Positions 18,002 through 25,814 of a stretch of DNA of 64,000 nt are shown in pieces. The position numbers and the translations under genes were made by a program. The notes under the pieces were generated by a model. It was not told where the DNA came from. It did no database searches and was given only the letters and a program-made list of their open reading frames with translations. How positions within the stretch are numbered: the stretch's first letter is position 1; the number at the start of each line of letters is the position of its first letter. The stretch comes from Ktedonospora formicarum (GTDB taxonomy: Bacteria > Chloroflexota > Ktedonobacteria > Ktedonobacterales > Ktedonobacteraceae). Where the stretch lies: the NCBI RefSeq assembly GCF_016587355.1, contig NZ_BNJF01000001.1, forward strand, positions 2,182,501-2,246,500, read 5' to 3'.

Positions 18002-19485
18002 CTAAAGGTATAGAGCGGCACGTAAAAAAAACTGGCCTGGTCTAATGTTGCGGGTGGATTCGGGAGCGGCACCTCCCAGTACACCGGATGCACAAGAGGC
18101 CGGGCCAGGGCCAACGCATGCTCCCACTCATACTGCATGTAGGGAGTTCGCGCGGTCCTGGCAGACCAGAAAAGCTGAAAGACATCGGCTTCAGCCATCT
18201 TTTGCTCCAGTTCATGCCCCCTCACCTGCCGCAATCGTAAAGCCTCCACCTCTCCTAGATAAGGCATAGCCGCGGCGAGCAAACGCGCGGCCCGCTGACA
18301 TGCCATCGCAATTGTCCGATCACTATAGTTATAGGCGAGATAGATTTTCTGAAAGCTCCCTATAGTAACCTGGGTGCAGTTCTCGCTTGCGCGTGGCCAC
18401 TCCTCCGGTTCCTGCCTGGCAAACTCCAGCGGGATCTCGATTCTATTGAGCAAAAGTGGCCCCATGTACACAGAAATAATGCAGGCATGCACCTTCGCGC
18501 CCAATTCTGGGCGAATAACAAAACGAAATATCGCGCGTTGCCAATCCTTGATGCCTTTAAGAGTTATACGACGTGGATTAAAGAACATGCCTTCGCCTTC
18601 GGGAATCAAGGTGATATTTATATCAGGGAGCAATGTCTGTCCCCCAGCATCAGAGGACTGATTGGAGCTATAATCAATTTCCTGCAAGGCACGCATGGCA
18701 TCCTGGCGCACAGCAGAGATCGCACCTGCGAGATGCGCATAAATTAGAAGTGCATTCCATGAGCCAGTACCAAGCAATTTAGGATAAAAGACACTGCTCT
18801 GCCAGAGCGAACGCGGCGAACTTGAGTCAGCATTCGCATGAACAGGTGCATTCTGTGTCTCCCCCACAACAAGCATTGTAGGCATTTCTTCCATCTTTGC
18901 TGGCTCAGCCTGGCGCATCTCAAAGTAAAAGGTATTGGAGCCAATGCGTAATTCCGCTCCGTCATGAAGTGGATAGGGCTTATGCGGTGCTAACCTAGAT
19001 TCCCCAATGTAGGTTCCATTTGCGCTTGCCTCGTCAATGAGCACATATCCATTCCCTTCAAAACGAAGCGTCGCGTGTCGACGCGAAACCAGCCGATCAC
19101 TAGTCAGAGCAATATCATTCTTCGAAGAGCGTCCAATAAGGGTTACAGGTTTATCAATGATATGCTCGCTCATAGCTTCATTAAGGGAGCGCAGGATAGC
19201 TCCTGGTATCCTATATACCTGGCGATGTGAAAAACTCGATGGTTGAACACTTTCTGGTACATTTCCTTGCGGCTGAGAACCTTCTTTAGGTGAGGCGACA
19301 TAATGCTCGAACGCTCCTGCATGCAGATCCGTTATCTCCCCTGTTGAGCGAGGAAGTGGCCCTGAAGCAGGCTGAGGAAGTAGAGGATTAGAGGGAGGGT
19401 GTAATGGCCTTAAACGCTGTCCACAGTGTTTACAGAAATCATCATTGGCGCTGGTTTGCTCCGCGCAATTAGGACAGTAAATCAT
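17998..19485 (-). CDS. Zinc ribbon - FHA - TIR domain protein
   Basis: A 495-residue multidomain protein. It starts with a four-cysteine zinc ribbon (CPNC ... CKHC, residues 4-20). An FHA domain, which reads phosphothreonine, covers about 105-185 ([29 protein letters not shown]). A beta-rich middle segment follows. The C-terminal 110 residues look like a TIR domain: [14 protein letters not shown], then [15 protein letters not shown] and [10 protein letters not shown], with a glutamate near residue 452 where TIR NADases carry the catalytic Glu. TIR domains act as NAD-cleaving enzymes or adaptors. The ATG at 19485 has GGAGG seven bases upstream; an earlier ATG would add 18 residues. A leader repeat lies at 19588-19651. 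The FHA call is strong, the TIR call fairly strong. Confidence 0.8.
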   Translation of the reverse strand: MIYCPNCAEQTSANDDFCKHCGQRLRPLHPPSNPLLPQPASGPLPRSTGEITDLHAGAFEHYVASPKEGSQPQGNVPESVQPSSFSHRQVYRIPGAILRSLNEAMSEHIIDKPVTLIGRSSKNDIALTSDRLVSRRHATLRFEGNGYVLIDEASANGTYIGESRLAPHKPYPLHDGAELRIGSNTFYFEMRQAEPAKMEEMPTMLVVGETQNAPVHANADSSSPRSLWQSSVFYPKLLGTGSWNALLIYAHLAGAISAVRQDAMRALQEIDYSSNQSSDAGGQTLLPDINITLIPEGEGMFFNPRRITLKGIKDWQRAIFRFVIRPELGAKVHACIISVYMGPLLLNRIEIPLEFARQEPEEWPRASENCTQVTIGSFQKIYLAYNYSDRTIAMACQRAARLLAAAMPYLGEVEALRLRQVRGHELEQKMAEADVFQLFWSARTARTPYMQYEWEHALALARPLVHPVYWEVPLPNPPATLDQASFFYVPLYTFS

Positions 19486-19587
19486 ACAGATGCCTCCATT
19501 TCCCGTGCCATCTCGGCAACGGCTGGAGTCCATCACCATCTGGTAACAACTCCTGAAAGGCGACTCAGCATACGCGTAAGCTTACTC

Positions 19588-19651
19588 CTTATCCGAAAAC
19601 CTGAGCGCAGAGCGCTAGCCGCTGTTGAGGTGGCATTAATTTTCGCATAAG
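19588..19651 (-). repeat. Leader repeat, locus B
   Basis: Read toward the FHA-TIR gene it begins CTTATGCGAAAATTAATGCC, contains CGGCTAGCGC and ends GCGCTCAGGTTTTCGGATAAG, followed directly by GAGTAAGC. The terminal arms are inverted repeats. It ends 102 bases before the start codon at 19485. Confidence 0.8.
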
Positions 19652-19785
19652 ATCTTAAATGTTAAGTTATTATATCACAGAAGATGTATAAACAAAGAGA
19701 GCGCGCCTCCCATCCTGCTTCTACACAAACAATGGGCACGCACCCTCATTGCTCACATCTCTATAGCGAATAAGAAGACCTTAGC

Positions 19786-20712
19786 TTAGATTCCCATCAC
19801 GCCCACAAGTTCTCTGACAGCGTCAACAGATTTGTTGAGCTGTTCTCGTTCGTGAGCATCAAGCTCAATTTCAATAACCTTTTCCAGGCCGTTCGCGCCA
19901 AGTTGGGCAGGAACACCCACAAAGAGGTTATGAATCCCATATTCGCCCTGGAGAGAAATAGCGCAAGGCATGATCATCTTCTTATCGAGCATAATAGAAT
20001 CGATCATTTGCAGAACCGAGGCGGACGGCGCGAAGTAGGCACTTCCTGTACCCAGCAGTTTGACGATTTCAGCTCCGCCATCGCGTGTACGTTGTACGAT
20101 TTCCTCAATGCGCTCAGGTGAGATAAGCTGCTCAATAGGCACACCTGCGACCGTACACATGCGAGCAAGAGGAACCATAGTATCGCCATGTCCACCCAGA
20201 ACATATGCCTGTACATCGCGCACCGACGCACCAACCTCTTGCGCGATAAAGGTGCGGAAACGGGCTGTATCCAGGACTCCCGCCATACCAAGAACACGCT
20301 CACGGGGGAAACCGCTCACCTTGAGCGCGATCTGAGCCATGGCATCCAAGGGGTTGGTAACGACAATAATGATGCACTCTGGCGAATACTTCACGACCTG
20401 TTCAGTGACTTGTGACACAATTTCCTGATTCTTCTTTACAAGATCGTCACGCGTCATGCCAGGCTTGCGCGGAAAGCCTGATGTAATTACGACAATATCA
20501 GAGCCGACAGTATCGGCATAGTCATTGGTTCCTGTAACCTGCGTATCAAAGCCCAGAACTGGCCCCGACTCAAGGATGTCAAGCGCCTTTCCCTGAGGCA
20601 TATTAGGTACAATATCAAACATGACTACATCAGCGTAGTCACGCTCCGCCAAGCGCTGAACGAGGGTGCTGCCCACAAATCCGGCCCCTACGACGGTAAT
20701 CTTTCTTCGCAT
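19786..20712 (-). CDS. mdh: Malate dehydrogenase (LDH-like type)
   Basis: Interconverts malate and oxaloacetate with NAD in the TCA cycle. The 308-residue protein has the Rossmann motif ITVVGAGFVGSTLVQ, the cofactor-selecting acidic residue after MFD, the active-site mobile loop ITSGFPRKPGMTRDDL with substrate-binding arginines, VTNPLDAMAQIA, and the catalytic histidine in VLGGHGDTMVP. The arginine in PRKPGMTR argues for malate rather than lactate. The ATG is preceded by AAAGGA. No other TCA gene adjoins it. Confidence 0.94.
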   Translation of the reverse strand: MRRKITVVGAGFVGSTLVQRLAERDYADVVMFDIVPNMPQGKALDILESGPVLGFDTQVTGTNDYADTVGSDIVVITSGFPRKPGMTRDDLVKKNQEIVSQVTEQVVKYSPECIIIVVTNPLDAMAQIALKVSGFPRERVLGMAGVLDTARFRTFIAQEVGASVRDVQAYVLGGHGDTMVPLARMCTVAGVPIEQLISPERIEEIVQRTRDGGAEIVKLLGTGSAYFAPSASVLQMIDSIMLDKKMIMPCAISLQGEYGIHNLFVGVPAQLGANGLEKVIEIELDAHEREQLNKSVDAVRELVGVMGI

Positions 20713-21082
20713 TGACGTGTCCTTTCAAATACGATGTTCTCTAAAAGTAAAAAGCCAGGACACATAAGCCATTGCAGGCCAAGACCAGCAGTGACTCATA
20801 AGCCCCAACAGGGAATCCTGTTTTTTATCACTTCCTCTCTATTGTATGCTCTATCACTACCTTATGGCAATTATCCGCACCCACCTCACCGAGACTTTAT
20901 AGTCTAGCCTCGATCATCTTCATACTCTCTGCATCCCTTACAGTATATATAATATAGGCATAGAGCTTTAGCCTGCGCTAGTTAATGCTCAATTCTTCTA
21001 CCCTCCACCATAATCATCAGAGGTGGGAAGAGATTGTAGAGATTGTAACTTTTCAATCGCCTGAAAATTCATCAGTTACCTA
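20713..21082. other. Intergenic region upstream of the tRNA promoter
   Basis: This 370-base gap lies between divergent mdh and the tRNA unit. It should hold the mdh promoter, but I could not fix one. No gene or repeat is visible. Confidence 0.4.
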
Positions 21083-21111
21083 TTGACAATCCGGCAATGG
21101 TACGGTATGAT
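21083..21111 (+). promoter_or_regulatory. Consensus sigma-A promoter for the tRNA-Gln pair
   Basis: TTGACA (21083-21088), a 17-base spacer and TATGAT (21106-21111) make a near-perfect housekeeping promoter. It predicts a start near 21118, about 30 bases before the first tRNA. Confidence 0.88.
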
Positions 21112-21147
21112 ACTTGTCGTCGAGAGCGTTACGGCTTTGACAAATAA

Positions 21148-21218
21148 TGGGGTATCGTTCAATGGTAGGACGGCTGACTCTGGATCAGTTGATTGGGGTT
21201 CGAGTCCCTGTACCCCAG
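21148..21218 (+). tRNA. tRNA-Gln (anticodon CUG), copy 1
   Basis: A 71-base cloverleaf. The acceptor arm TGGGGTA pairs with TACCCCA, the anticodon stem CTGA/TCAG holds the loop CTCTGGA with anticodon CTG (reads CAG), and the T-arm contains GGTTCGAGTCC. The discriminator is G, and CCA is not encoded. A strong promoter precedes it. Confidence 0.93.
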
Positions 21219-21221
21219 CCC

Positions 21222-21254
21222 TTGGGAGAGGTATTTTCCTCTCCCAACTTTTTG
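21222..21254 (+). terminator. Intrinsic terminator after tRNA-Gln copy 1
   Basis: A 10 bp stem TTGGGAGAGG/CCTCTCCCAA with a 6-base loop, followed by CTTTTTG. It lies between the two tRNAs. If fully active, the second tRNA would depend on readthrough, as no promoter fits in the remaining 30 bases. Confidence 0.85.
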
Positions 21255-21284
21255 TCTTCCAACGCTTCCAGACACGCTCATTAT

Positions 21285-21355
21285 TGGGGTATCGTTCAAT
21301 GGTAGGACGGCTGACTCTGGATCAGTTAATTGGGGTTCGAGTCCCTGTACCCCAG
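21285..21355 (+). tRNA. tRNA-Gln (anticodon CUG), copy 2
   Basis: A 71-base cloverleaf differing from copy 1 at one base (GTTGATT to GTTAATT, in the variable region). It has the same anticodon CTG, G discriminator and no encoded CCA. Confidence 0.93.
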
Positions 21356-21361
21356 CCCTTG

Positions 21362-21390
21362 AGGAGAGGCAAGATGCCTCTCCTTTTTTG
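21362..21390 (+). terminator. Intrinsic terminator after tRNA-Gln copy 2
   Basis: An 8 bp stem GGAGAGGC/GCCTCTCC with a 5-base loop and a run of six T. It is a classical Rho-independent terminator, about 90 bases before the next gene. Confidence 0.88.
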
Positions 21391-21482
21391 TCTTTCCCCC
21401 CTTACCCTTTTGCTACAATAACAGAAAAGCGTTCGACACCCGCATAATTTGCTCATCTTCAGCAGAAGGGAATGTTTCTTTT

Positions 21483-22631
21483 ATGGAGAAAGAGACTCAA
21501 AACCCACAACCAGCCTCTTACCACCGTCAACGGCAGCAAAAATGGAGAATCAGGCGCGATATACCACTCTCAATTCTAGCCTGGAGCGGTGTGATTATCC
21601 TGTTCTTCTGGCTGGCTTCACATATTACGAGAGCGCTATTGATGCTAGCCATCGCAGCGCTTTTCGCCTTCGCGCTTGCTCCCCTGGTCAAGCTAATCCA
21701 ACGTTTTGTGCCTCGCATCGTCGCCATCCTGATTGTATATCTCATTGTCCTTTCAGCGATTAGCCTGCTCTTCTATGCGGCCGTTCGTACAACAATAGAT
21801 CAGACACATGAATTGATAAGGTATGTACGAGATCTCACAACCTCAAATAACGGTCAGCCCACACGTCTGGAACATATTCTTCTCTCACTTGGCGCGACCC
21901 ATGATCAGATTCTACAAGGGCGGCAATTCTTGATCGCCCGTGGCGAGGAGTTCAGTCGCGATGCAATCCCATTCCTACGCAGTTTCTTCGAGTTTATGCT
22001 TGATGTCTTAATCGTCGCCATTCTGAGCATTTATCTGCTCATTGATGGTGGGCGGGTAGCAAACTGGTTGAGGCAAAATACCCCTCAGGCGGCACACGCC
22101 AACCTGGTGCTGGATACACTACAGAAGGTTGTAGGCGGATATATTCGCGGTCAATTTCTCCTGGCACTACTCATAGCACTCCTGGTTGGCTTAGGCATGG
22201 GCTTCATTTTCCGTTTGCCTTATGCCTTCCTCCTGGGCATGATAGCCTTTATCATGGCTTTTATTCCCATCCTGGGCACCTTTATCTCCGGTGCCGTCTG
22301 TGTAGTAATCGCACTTACACATGGTTGGTTAACCGCGCTCTTCGTATTGCTCTACTTCATCTTTGTGCATGTGATTGAGGGCGAGCTAGTAGGACCACGC
22401 ATTGTTGGACAATCCGTTGGACTCCATCCTATCGTCTCACTCTTTGCCCTTGTCGCAGGCGGCGAGCTCTTTGGAATCTGGGGCACGCTCTTCGCTTCAC
22501 CTGTGGCAGGCGTGCTTCAAGCCATTAGTATTGTAATCTGGCAAGAATGGCGCGCTCGCCATCCTGAGCAATTCACCCAAACCAAAGAGGGTGTAACGGA
22601 AAGACCATCAGGTCAAGCAACAGAAAAGTAA
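21483..22631 (+). CDS. AI-2E family (PerM/YhhT-like) membrane protein
   Basis: A 382-residue polytopic inner-membrane protein of the AI-2E transporter family (formerly UPF0118). It has about seven or eight membrane helices: a pair near residues 32-75, one near 80-100, then after a large loop (about 100-170) several more with the conserved ILSIYLLIDG, FRLPYAFLLGMIAFIMAFIP and ILGTFISGA. Members export small molecules or act in sodium/proton exchange; the substrate cannot be told. The C-terminal tail is hydrophilic. The ATG has weak Shine-Dalgarno support. A hairpin terminator follows. Confidence 0.9.
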   Translation: MEKETQNPQPASYHRQRQQKWRIRRDIPLSILAWSGVIILFFWLASHITRALLMLAIAALFAFALAPLVKLIQRFVPRIVAILIVYLIVLSAISLLFYAAVRTTIDQTHELIRYVRDLTTSNNGQPTRLEHILLSLGATHDQILQGRQFLIARGEEFSRDAIPFLRSFFEFMLDVLIVAILSIYLLIDGGRVANWLRQNTPQAAHANLVLDTLQKVVGGYIRGQFLLALLIALLVGLGMGFIFRLPYAFLLGMIAFIMAFIPILGTFISGAVCVVIALTHGWLTALFVLLYFIFVHVIEGELVGPRIVGQSVGLHPIVSLFALVAGGELFGIWGTLFASPVAGVLQAISIVIWQEWRARHPEQFTQTKEGVTERPSGQATEK

Positions 22632-22650
22632 CATTGATCTCCTTTAGACG

Positions 22651-22692
22651 AGAAGTAGCGATGTTCAGGTGTGAGATAACATCGCTACTTCT
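22651..22692 (+). terminator. Hairpin after the AI-2E family gene
   Basis: A perfect 15 bp stem AGAAGTAGCGATGTT/AACATCGCTACTTCT with a 12-base loop, followed by TTCTTGC, beginning 19 bases past the stop codon. Confidence 0.8.
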
Positions 22693-22937
22693 TTCTTGCA
22701 ACACACCTTGAACAAAGTCGATTCACACATTACACAAACATTATTCATAAAATAATAATCCCATAACAATACCCTCTCAGCACCCTATATTTTTGCTCAT
22801 GCATTATGAAAACATAGACAAAGACTGCACGTTATAAAATTAGTGAGTTAGCACACCTTATACAATCCTTGAATCCATGCTATTATTTTGTACAAAGTTT
22901 GCATTGCCCATAACGTGAAGAGGAGGTTACATTTAGC

Positions 22938-23621
22938 ATGGTAACGCTCGCTATCCAGCCCACATCAGCATTAAGCTCACTCAGATTGCTGCCTTCAAAT
23001 ATACCAGCCAAAGACACACAGCTAGCCACCAGGAGAAACCTACTGGAGTCAGAACAAGTAGAGCAGTTTGTACTGGTCAATCGCGCGCTTCAGGGGGATC
23101 ATATGGCATTTGAAGGTATAGTAGAGCAATTTGGCAACCTTATGCTACGCACAGCAACCCTCATTGTAGGTGATTATGACGTTGCGGAGGACGTGGTTCA
23201 AGATGCATTTATTCTCGCATGGCATCATCTTCCCGATCTACGCAAAGCAGACGCACTTCGCCCCTGGTTGATGCGTATCGTCGTCAACCAGTGCATCAGT
23301 TTCAAGCGTCGTTTAGCACGCAGTTCGGCCTTTATGCGCCAGACATTACTCGACCAGGAAGCGGATATGATCGCTCGGGCCGCCGATGACTATAAAGGGC
23401 TTATGGAGCGCAACTGGGATCTCGCGCAGGCTATCAATGATCTTCCGCTAAAACAACGCATCGTGATTGTGCTGCATTACTATAACGGGATGACACTTCC
23501 AGAAATGTCACGAGCACTTGAGACTTCAGAAAATACTCTGAAGAAGCGTATTCAAGCTGCCCTGAATAATCTGCGCCGTACGTTATACACACAGCAGAAC
23601 ATAGATCTCATGCATGCGTGA
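22938..23621 (+). CDS. ECF-family RNA polymerase sigma factor
   Basis: A 227-residue ECF sigma factor. Region 2 is clear (AFEGIVEQFGNLMLRTATLI, YDVAEDVVQDAFILAWHHLP), with the -10-reading helix near RPWLMRIVVNQCISFKRRLA. Region 4 follows near residues 165-215 (LPLKQRIVIVLHYYNGMTL, PEMSRALETSENTLKKRIQA). An N-terminal extension of about 45 residues precedes region 2. GGAGG lies 11 bases before the ATG. No membrane anti-sigma gene adjoins, so its control is unclear. The next gene is on the opposite strand. Confidence 0.92.
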   Translation: MVTLAIQPTSALSSLRLLPSNIPAKDTQLATRRNLLESEQVEQFVLVNRALQGDHMAFEGIVEQFGNLMLRTATLIVGDYDVAEDVVQDAFILAWHHLPDLRKADALRPWLMRIVVNQCISFKRRLARSSAFMRQTLLDQEADMIARAADDYKGLMERNWDLAQAINDLPLKQRIVIVLHYYNGMTLPEMSRALETSENTLKKRIQAALNNLRRTLYTQQNIDLMHA

Positions 23622-23664
23622 TACATAAGCAATTAAGTAGAGGCATACCACGGAGCAAGTATGT

Positions 23665-24015
23665 TTAGACTAACAGCAGATCTCGCCAGTAGTTCAAGAG
23701 CTCTTCTATAAGAATCTCTTCACAACGCACCTGAAAAATAGCTTTACGGGTGTACTCTTGAAGTTGAGCTATAACCTCACTGGCGAGTCGCTGACAGGTC
23801 GCGAGAGTCACGGCATCACGCTCTATTCCTACAGGGACACAACCATAGCGCCTGGAAAGCTCATAGGGGAACAGGCCCAACAGGCGACGCGATGGATAAC
23901 TATTCACTCGGGCTAGATATGGTAGTTCCCTTCCCTGCATATAAAGCATTATAGCAGAGGGCTCGCCTATGCCAACGCTTGCTATACACTCGACCAGGCC
24001 AATCTGTTCTCTCAT
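23665..24015 (-). CDS. Stand-alone MshEN/T2SSE N-terminal-like domain protein
   Basis: A 116-residue protein matching the N-terminal domain of GspE/PilB-type ATPases (MshEN). The match covers LPYLARVNSYPSRRLLGLFP, YELSRRYGCVPVGIERD and VTLATCQRLASEVIAQLQEY, then the closing EEILIEELLNYW. In that family the LFPYELSRRY segment corresponds to the LP..LA.. repeat that can bind cyclic di-GMP. There is no ATPase domain, so it could be a free c-di-GMP-binding adaptor. The family match is by eye. The ATG follows GAGGAG by seven to eight bases. It converges with the ECF gene. Confidence 0.65.
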   Translation of the reverse strand: MREQIGLVECIASVGIGEPSAIMLYMQGRELPYLARVNSYPSRRLLGLFPYELSRRYGCVPVGIERDAVTLATCQRLASEVIAQLQEYTRKAIFQVRCEEILIEELLNYWRDLLLV

Positions 24016-24437
24016 CTACTCACTCCTCACCACCCACTACCAACAAAACTACAACTGATAGCCCTCACCTGAACCAATCGCGGCCGCTTACCTTAGTGCC
24101 ATCAGGCTTGTGTATTATCATATTATACACAACCTCTTCAGAAGTCAGAAAATAGAGTACCTGAACCTCTATGTTACATAATACCGCTTCCTCCTATCTA
24201 AATATGCTGCTTCCTCCCTCATTTGACACTTGCTTCAGCATGATTGATAGACATAACCATATACATTCATAAAACACACTGGTACATTCTGGTACACACA
24301 ACAGCACTCTTCGAGCCAGAGATGGCCCCTTTGTTACAATGAAATGGGACATATATTTGTAACACCTCAGGCCCCACAGCCAGTATCGGCTCATTTGGGG
24401 TCAAGGGGTCTTGTGATGCGGTTGGGGTGGAGGAACG
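24016..24437. other. Intergenic region before the glycan cluster
   Basis: This 422-base gap separates divergent genes. A TTGACA occurs near 24223, but no good -10 box stands 17 bases away. No gene or RNA recognised. Confidence 0.4.
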
Positions 24438-25814
24438 ATGCTTTTACCATATTCACATACTATTCGCTCCCATTTGCGCTGGCTGCGCTTTCTGGGCGTG
24501 TCCATAGATCGTGAGCGGGGAGAAATCTTAATCCCAAGTTCATGGCATCTCGGCATAGCTCTGTATGCGGCACTGCTTAACTGTTGCGCTCATGTGCTCA
24601 TTATACGTACACTTGGACCCAATGACTTCGGTATCTTCGCTTTTATTCAATGGCTGGCAACTTTTGCCATTCCACTTATTGGGATAGGAGCGTCGGCACC
24701 TGCTAATCAACATATCGCTAATGCGCAGGGTCGTGAGGCTCCACGCCAGGTCGCGGGAATCTTTTATCTCCTCTGGTGCCGCCAATGTCGCCATATCTTG
24801 CTATTCATATTTGTATGCTTGCTATTAGTAACTCCTGTTGCCTGGCTCTTTCACCAGCCAAGCCGTTCGCTCTTACTTCTAGGAAGCCTATCGGGTTTGC
24901 CCTTACTATTCAGCAATATCGCGGGTATTACTCTCCGCAGTCAAAGACGTTCAGATCTTCTGATTATGCTCCAATTCTTCGGAGCGTTCTTAAGCTTTCT
25001 GACAATTATCGCCGCCACTCATATCAGTGGCGAACACATAGGTATCTTCTTGCTTGCTCGTGCGATTGCAGAAACTCTCACACTAGTGCTGGCTGTAGCC
25101 TGCGTTCTACGTCTCTTGCCAGTGCGCGAGGCGGTCGCCCCGACTTCGTATGTACGCTCCTCTCTGCTACGCAAGATAAAGAATATGCCCTGGCCGTACC
25201 TGATAGATATGATCGTCTGGCAGCGTAGCGAGCTCTTCTTTCTGGCACTCTGGTCAAGGTCCGCTTTAGTAGGCTTTTACGCTCTCAGCGCAATCTTGAG
25301 CGGCTGGCTCATGCGCTTGATACCGATGCTCTTCTCTTTTCTTATCGTACCTCTGAGTACACGACTCTTGCTGCTTCACCGCATATGTTGGACCAGTGGG
25401 ACACCTCATCAGCAGTTCATTCGCTCTTCCTGGGCGATGGCAACGCTTGCACTCCCGCTCTGTGGACTATTGATGTTGCTCGCGCCCTGGCTGATCGGCT
25501 ACAGCCTTGGCGCGGACTTCTTAGAAGTGGTAACCCCTCTGCGCATTCTCCTGGTTTCAGCCGCATTAGGAAGTATCGCTTCGGTAAGCACTACGTATCT
25601 GGTACAGATTCCACACCAGACAGCTCGCCTGCGCCTTGGGTTCATCGCAGCACTTGTCAATATCGCTCTGGCAGTCATCCTTATCCCTCGCATGGGCCTT
25701 ATAGGTGCCGCGCTCTCAAGTGCCTGCGCGCAAGCATTCTCCGTGTTGGGATCAATGTTGCTTTGCCATTTCTCGCTGAAAAAGCAGACGCTCTTGCTAC
25801 CAAAGGAGGTATGA
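24438..25814 (+). CDS. Oligosaccharide flippase (Wzx/MATE-like)
   Basis: A 458-residue polytopic protein of the polysaccharide biosynthesis/MOP superfamily, which flips lipid-linked glycans across the membrane. About 12 hydrophobic segments are visible, beginning at residues 32-55 (HLGIALYAALLNCCAHVLII). RTLGPNDFGIFAFIQWLATF is the conserved first-repeat signature, and a second half-repeat begins near residue 250. GGAGG lies just before the ATG. Its stop overlaps the start of the next glycosyltransferase gene (ATGATGA), so the two are translationally coupled. The context points to surface polysaccharide export. Confidence 0.88.
   Translation: MLLPYSHTIRSHLRWLRFLGVSIDRERGEILIPSSWHLGIALYAALLNCCAHVLIIRTLGPNDFGIFAFIQWLATFAIPLIGIGASAPANQHIANAQGREAPRQVAGIFYLLWCRQCRHILLFIFVCLLLVTPVAWLFHQPSRSLLLLGSLSGLPLLFSNIAGITLRSQRRSDLLIMLQFFGAFLSFLTIIAATHISGEHIGIFLLARAIAETLTLVLAVACVLRLLPVREAVAPTSYVRSSLLRKIKNMPWPYLIDMIVWQRSELFFLALWSRSALVGFYALSAILSGWLMRLIPMLFSFLIVPLSTRLLLLHRICWTSGTPHQQFIRSSWAMATLALPLCGLLMLLAPWLIGYSLGADFLEVVTPLRILLVSAALGSIASVSTTYLVQIPHQTARLRLGFIAALVNIALAVILIPRMGLIGAALSSACAQAFSVLGSMLLCHFSLKKQTLLLPKEV

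Noticed and set aside
25385..25810. Upstream extension of the two-domain glycosyltransferase
   Set aside because: The extension lies in an alternate frame of the flippase gene and has no similarity to glycosyltransferases. The ATG at 25811/25814 behind AAAGGAGG is a natural coupled start.
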